64,000 bases of DNA from Firmicutes bacterium ADurb.Bin182 (lineage in GTDB: Bacteria; Bacillota; Clostridia; Christensenellales; CAG-138). This document shows, piece by piece, positions 62,401 through 64,000 of this stretch. The notes under the pieces were generated by a model. The model did no database searches. It saw only the letters and a program-made list of their open reading frames with translations, and had not been told where the DNA came from. The DNA is taken from NCBI GenBank assembly GCA_002070205.1, contig MWCU01000087.1, positions 29,588 to 93,587 on the forward strand, written 5' to 3'. The translations under genes and the position numbers were made by a program. Numbering within the stretch: the stretch's first letter is position 1; every line of letters begins with the position of its first letter.

Positions 62401-62735
62401 TCATTTCTTCCGGAACAATAACGACATCTGGATCTCATATTTTCCGTTGATTTGATAAGGTGTCAGCATGATCAGCAGCATTTCACCGTTTTCAAATGTA
62501 ACCAATTCATAGTTCGCATACGATGCCCCGGTTGTAATAAGCTTTCTTGAATCTTGAAACGTTCCCTCGGATACTTTGCCTTCCCTGCCTTCACAGAAGT
62601 ATTCTTTTAATCTTGCATAATCGCCGTCGCTGATGGCCTTTACCATTAACAAAGCCGCGTTGCCCGGTGTATCCGGTTTCAGAGCTGTTTCACAGGCTGA
62701 AAAACTACACATATCAGCAAAATGCCGAAGAGCAA
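62401..62735 (-). pseudogene. small lipoprotein with broken signal peptide
   Basis: From ATG 62712 the frame reads MCSFSACETALKPD and continues for 103 aa. Upstream, a TTG at 62735 with AAAGGAGG 7 nt before it opens LLFGILLICVV in another frame. Adding one T to the five-T run (62700-62704) joins them into a lipoprotein signal with lipobox ending FSAC. The body (ISDGDYARLKEYF, then ELVTFENGEMLLIML) resembles a DUF-type small lipoprotein. Function is unknown. Confidence 0.6.
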
Positions 62736-62822
62736 GTCTAATCCTCCTTTATTTACCTTTACTATAACTTATATTGAGAATCTTGGCTATAATTCAATAT
62801 GTAAATAAATATAGGAATCTAA

Positions 62823-62851
62823 TTGACTAACATTGACAGCACTGATAGTAT
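62823..62851 (+). promoter_or_regulatory. possible promoter of the 62947 lipoprotein
   Basis: TTGACT (62823-62828) and TAGTAT (62846-62851) with a 17-bp spacer, about 95 bp before the start. Confidence 0.45.
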
Positions 62852-62946
62852 TGAAAAAAATAATATTAACTATCCAACTTCGTTTAATAGCAGAAAACTT
62901 AGCAATCTGTATACATATAATAGATAAAGTAAATAGGAGAAGAAGA

Positions 62947-63513
62947 ATGAAAAAGTTTGTTATTTTAATTTTTAGCTTATTTTTTGTATTTGCTTTTGCG
63001 GGGTGTTCAGGAAGTGAAACTGTGCTCAAATCTGATGAATATAACATATACCAAAACCGGAAGCTTATCGCTGAAGTGACAGAACAAAAGGGTATGTACT
63101 ACTTTGATACTGATGTAAAGAGTATATTATCGAAGTATGAAGGAATCACCTTTTCAACAAAGCGCGGTATATCCATAGGAAGCAGCATAGAAGACGTTTA
63201 TAGGAAATACAAAGGGATATCGTGTATTATTTATGGCGGAAGACCACAGAAAATAATCAGTTATGATGATCTTCTCAACAATGACAACGCACCGGAAAGA
63301 TATAGTATAAATTTCGGAACAAAGATAATTAACGGGAAGATGTACGATCTTCTTACGCCCGATAAGGATATAGCGAAAGATCTTGGAATAGATCTTATGG
63401 ACTGGCTTAAAATAAGATTCCACGGATCGGAAGATTACATCGTAGAAACTTTTGAAATGCAAATAAGATTTGAAAACAATAAAGTACGTGATATAACGAT
63501 TATTTACATGTAA
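62947..63513 (+). CDS. lipoprotein of unknown function
   Basis: A 188-aa lipoprotein. Signal MKKFVILIFSLFFVFAF with lipobox AGCS (Cys 20). The body contains GISIGSSIEDVYRKYKGI, which resembles segments of small Firmicute surface lipoproteins, but I do not recognise the family. ATG 62947 is chosen because GGAG lies just upstream; an in-frame start 114 bp earlier would precede the signal. AT content is higher than in the rest of the window, and this is the only intact gene between 60.3 and 63.5 kb. Confidence 0.8.
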   Translation: MKKFVILIFSLFFVFAFAGCSGSETVLKSDEYNIYQNRKLIAEVTEQKGMYYFDTDVKSILSKYEGITFSTKRGISIGSSIEDVYRKYKGISCIIYGGRPQKIISYDDLLNNDNAPERYSINFGTKIINGKMYDLLTPDKDIAKDLGIDLMDWLKIRFHGSEDYIVETFEMQIRFENNKVRDITIIYM

Positions 63514-63584
63514 TGTGGTTCGATAAGTTGATACTTGGTGCCAGCGTCGGTAGTGCTATATTATAGTCAGGGCCTAAGGCACAA

Positions 63585-64000
63585 TCAATTATCCGACATT
63601 TGGGAAAACACAAAATTTTCAGCACTATCCAGACTTTCAATTGTTTCTAATTCATATAATGGATGATACAACCCTGTCGGTTCATAAAAGCTTTTGCCTA
63701 TACATTGAAACCCCAGTTTTTTCAGTAGTTTTTCCGATGCCTTGTTCAATGGATGATGTCCCGCATACAACCTCTCTGCTTTACAAGTAGTGAAACTGTA
63801 ATCTATAACTGCCTTTGCAGCTTCAGAAGCATATCCTAACCCCCAATATTTTTTTCGCAGATGAAATCCAATCTCATAGGAATATCCTTTAGATTTAAAA
63901 GGCCGTATACCACAGCAACCAATCAGTTCATTTGTCGCCAACTCAAAAACAGGCCAATATTGTATGTGAAATAGTTCATCATTTTGAACTTCTAGATTCA
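63585..64000 (-). CDS. GNAT acetyltransferase, cut by the window edge
   Basis: RimJ/RimL-like acetyltransferase whose frame stays open to the edge, so the N-terminus lies beyond 64000. Visible parts are IGCCGIRPF, YEIGFHLRKKYWGLGYASEA (the acetyl-CoA loop) and ASEKLLKKLGF. It is AT-rich like its neighbour and unlike the housekeeping genes. Substrate is unknown. Confidence 0.85.
   Translation of the reverse strand, partial: NLEVQNDELFHIQYWPVFELATNELIGCCGIRPFKSKGYSYEIGFHLRKKYWGLGYASEAAKAVIDYSFTTCKAERLYAGHHPLNKASEKLLKKLGFQCIGKSFYEPTGLYHPLYELETIESLDSAENFVFSQMSDN

Noticed and set aside
1..64000. CRISPR arrays, rRNA genes, insertion sequences with transposases, prophage genes
   Set aside because: No regularly spaced repeats, no rRNA sequence and no transposase, integrase or phage structural motifs were seen. 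The only repeat family is the hairpin element.

Overview
The window looks like chromosomal DNA from an anaerobic, endospore-forming Firmicute of class Clostridia. It carries sporulation and germination genes (gpr, spoIIP, yunB, a GerA-type receptor operon), a ferredoxin-linked 2-oxoacid oxidoreductase, a B12-dependent ribonucleotide reductase, T-box leaders and AGGAGG-type ribosome binding sites. Base composition is close to balanced by eye. I cannot name the genus from the sequence alone.

Layout. 0-7 kb (minus strand): thioredoxin reductase and a four-subunit 2-oxoacid:ferredoxin oxidoreductase with its own promoter, a ParA/MinD-like P-loop protein, and the c-di-AMP pair cdaA-cdaR. 7-12.1 kb (plus): a DUF3006 protein, then a nucleoside-type ABC importer (no binding protein visible), thymidine kinase and a deoxyribosyltransferase-like protein, which together look like a nucleoside salvage unit. 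12.1-18.4 kb (minus): acetyltransferase, YcaQ-like glycosylase, DUF1002 protein, free methionine sulfoxide reductase, cupin, ApbE and a two-repeat lipoprotein that may be its flavinylation substrate. 18.6-22.7 kb (plus): germination receptor operon A-C-D-B. 22.8-31.2 kb (minus): eukaryote-like (type 2) ileS under a T-box, then the group PBP1, uracil-DNA glycosylase and an SH3/PG-binding protein. 31.3-36.3 kb: yunB, an acyl-carrier-like protein lacking its serine, a secreted metallo-beta-lactamase-fold protein, a divergent EF-G and a small membrane protein. 36.3-47.1 kb: nrdJ with candidate NrdR boxes, murI, spoIIP, gpr, rpsT, holA, comEC, ridA and an M42 peptidase, including the conserved comEC-holA-rpsT-gpr-spoIIP neighbourhood. 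47.3-56 kb: NlpC/P60 hydrolase, T-box-controlled cysE, MutT-like Nudix, tRNA-Glu(CTC), DDAH, a glycosyltransferase and the threonine catabolism pair tdh-kbl. 56.2-60.2 kb: MarR regulator and heterodimeric ABC exporter. 60.3-64 kb: a decayed stretch with at least four broken genes, one intact lipoprotein and a GNAT gene cut by the window edge.

The most unusual signal is a pair of closely related intergenic elements of about 226-228 bp (42.2 and 48.2 kb). Each is built of consecutive hairpins and sits between two near-identical copies of a rho-independent terminator. The terminator sequence is different at the two loci, which suggests a small mobile element that targets and duplicates terminator hairpins. 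Other points of interest are an acyl-carrier-like protein with Gln in place of the phosphopantetheine serine, degenerate flavinylation motifs next to ApbE, a ComEC whose metallo-beta-lactamase motif is missing, and a cluster of frameshifted genes at the right edge.
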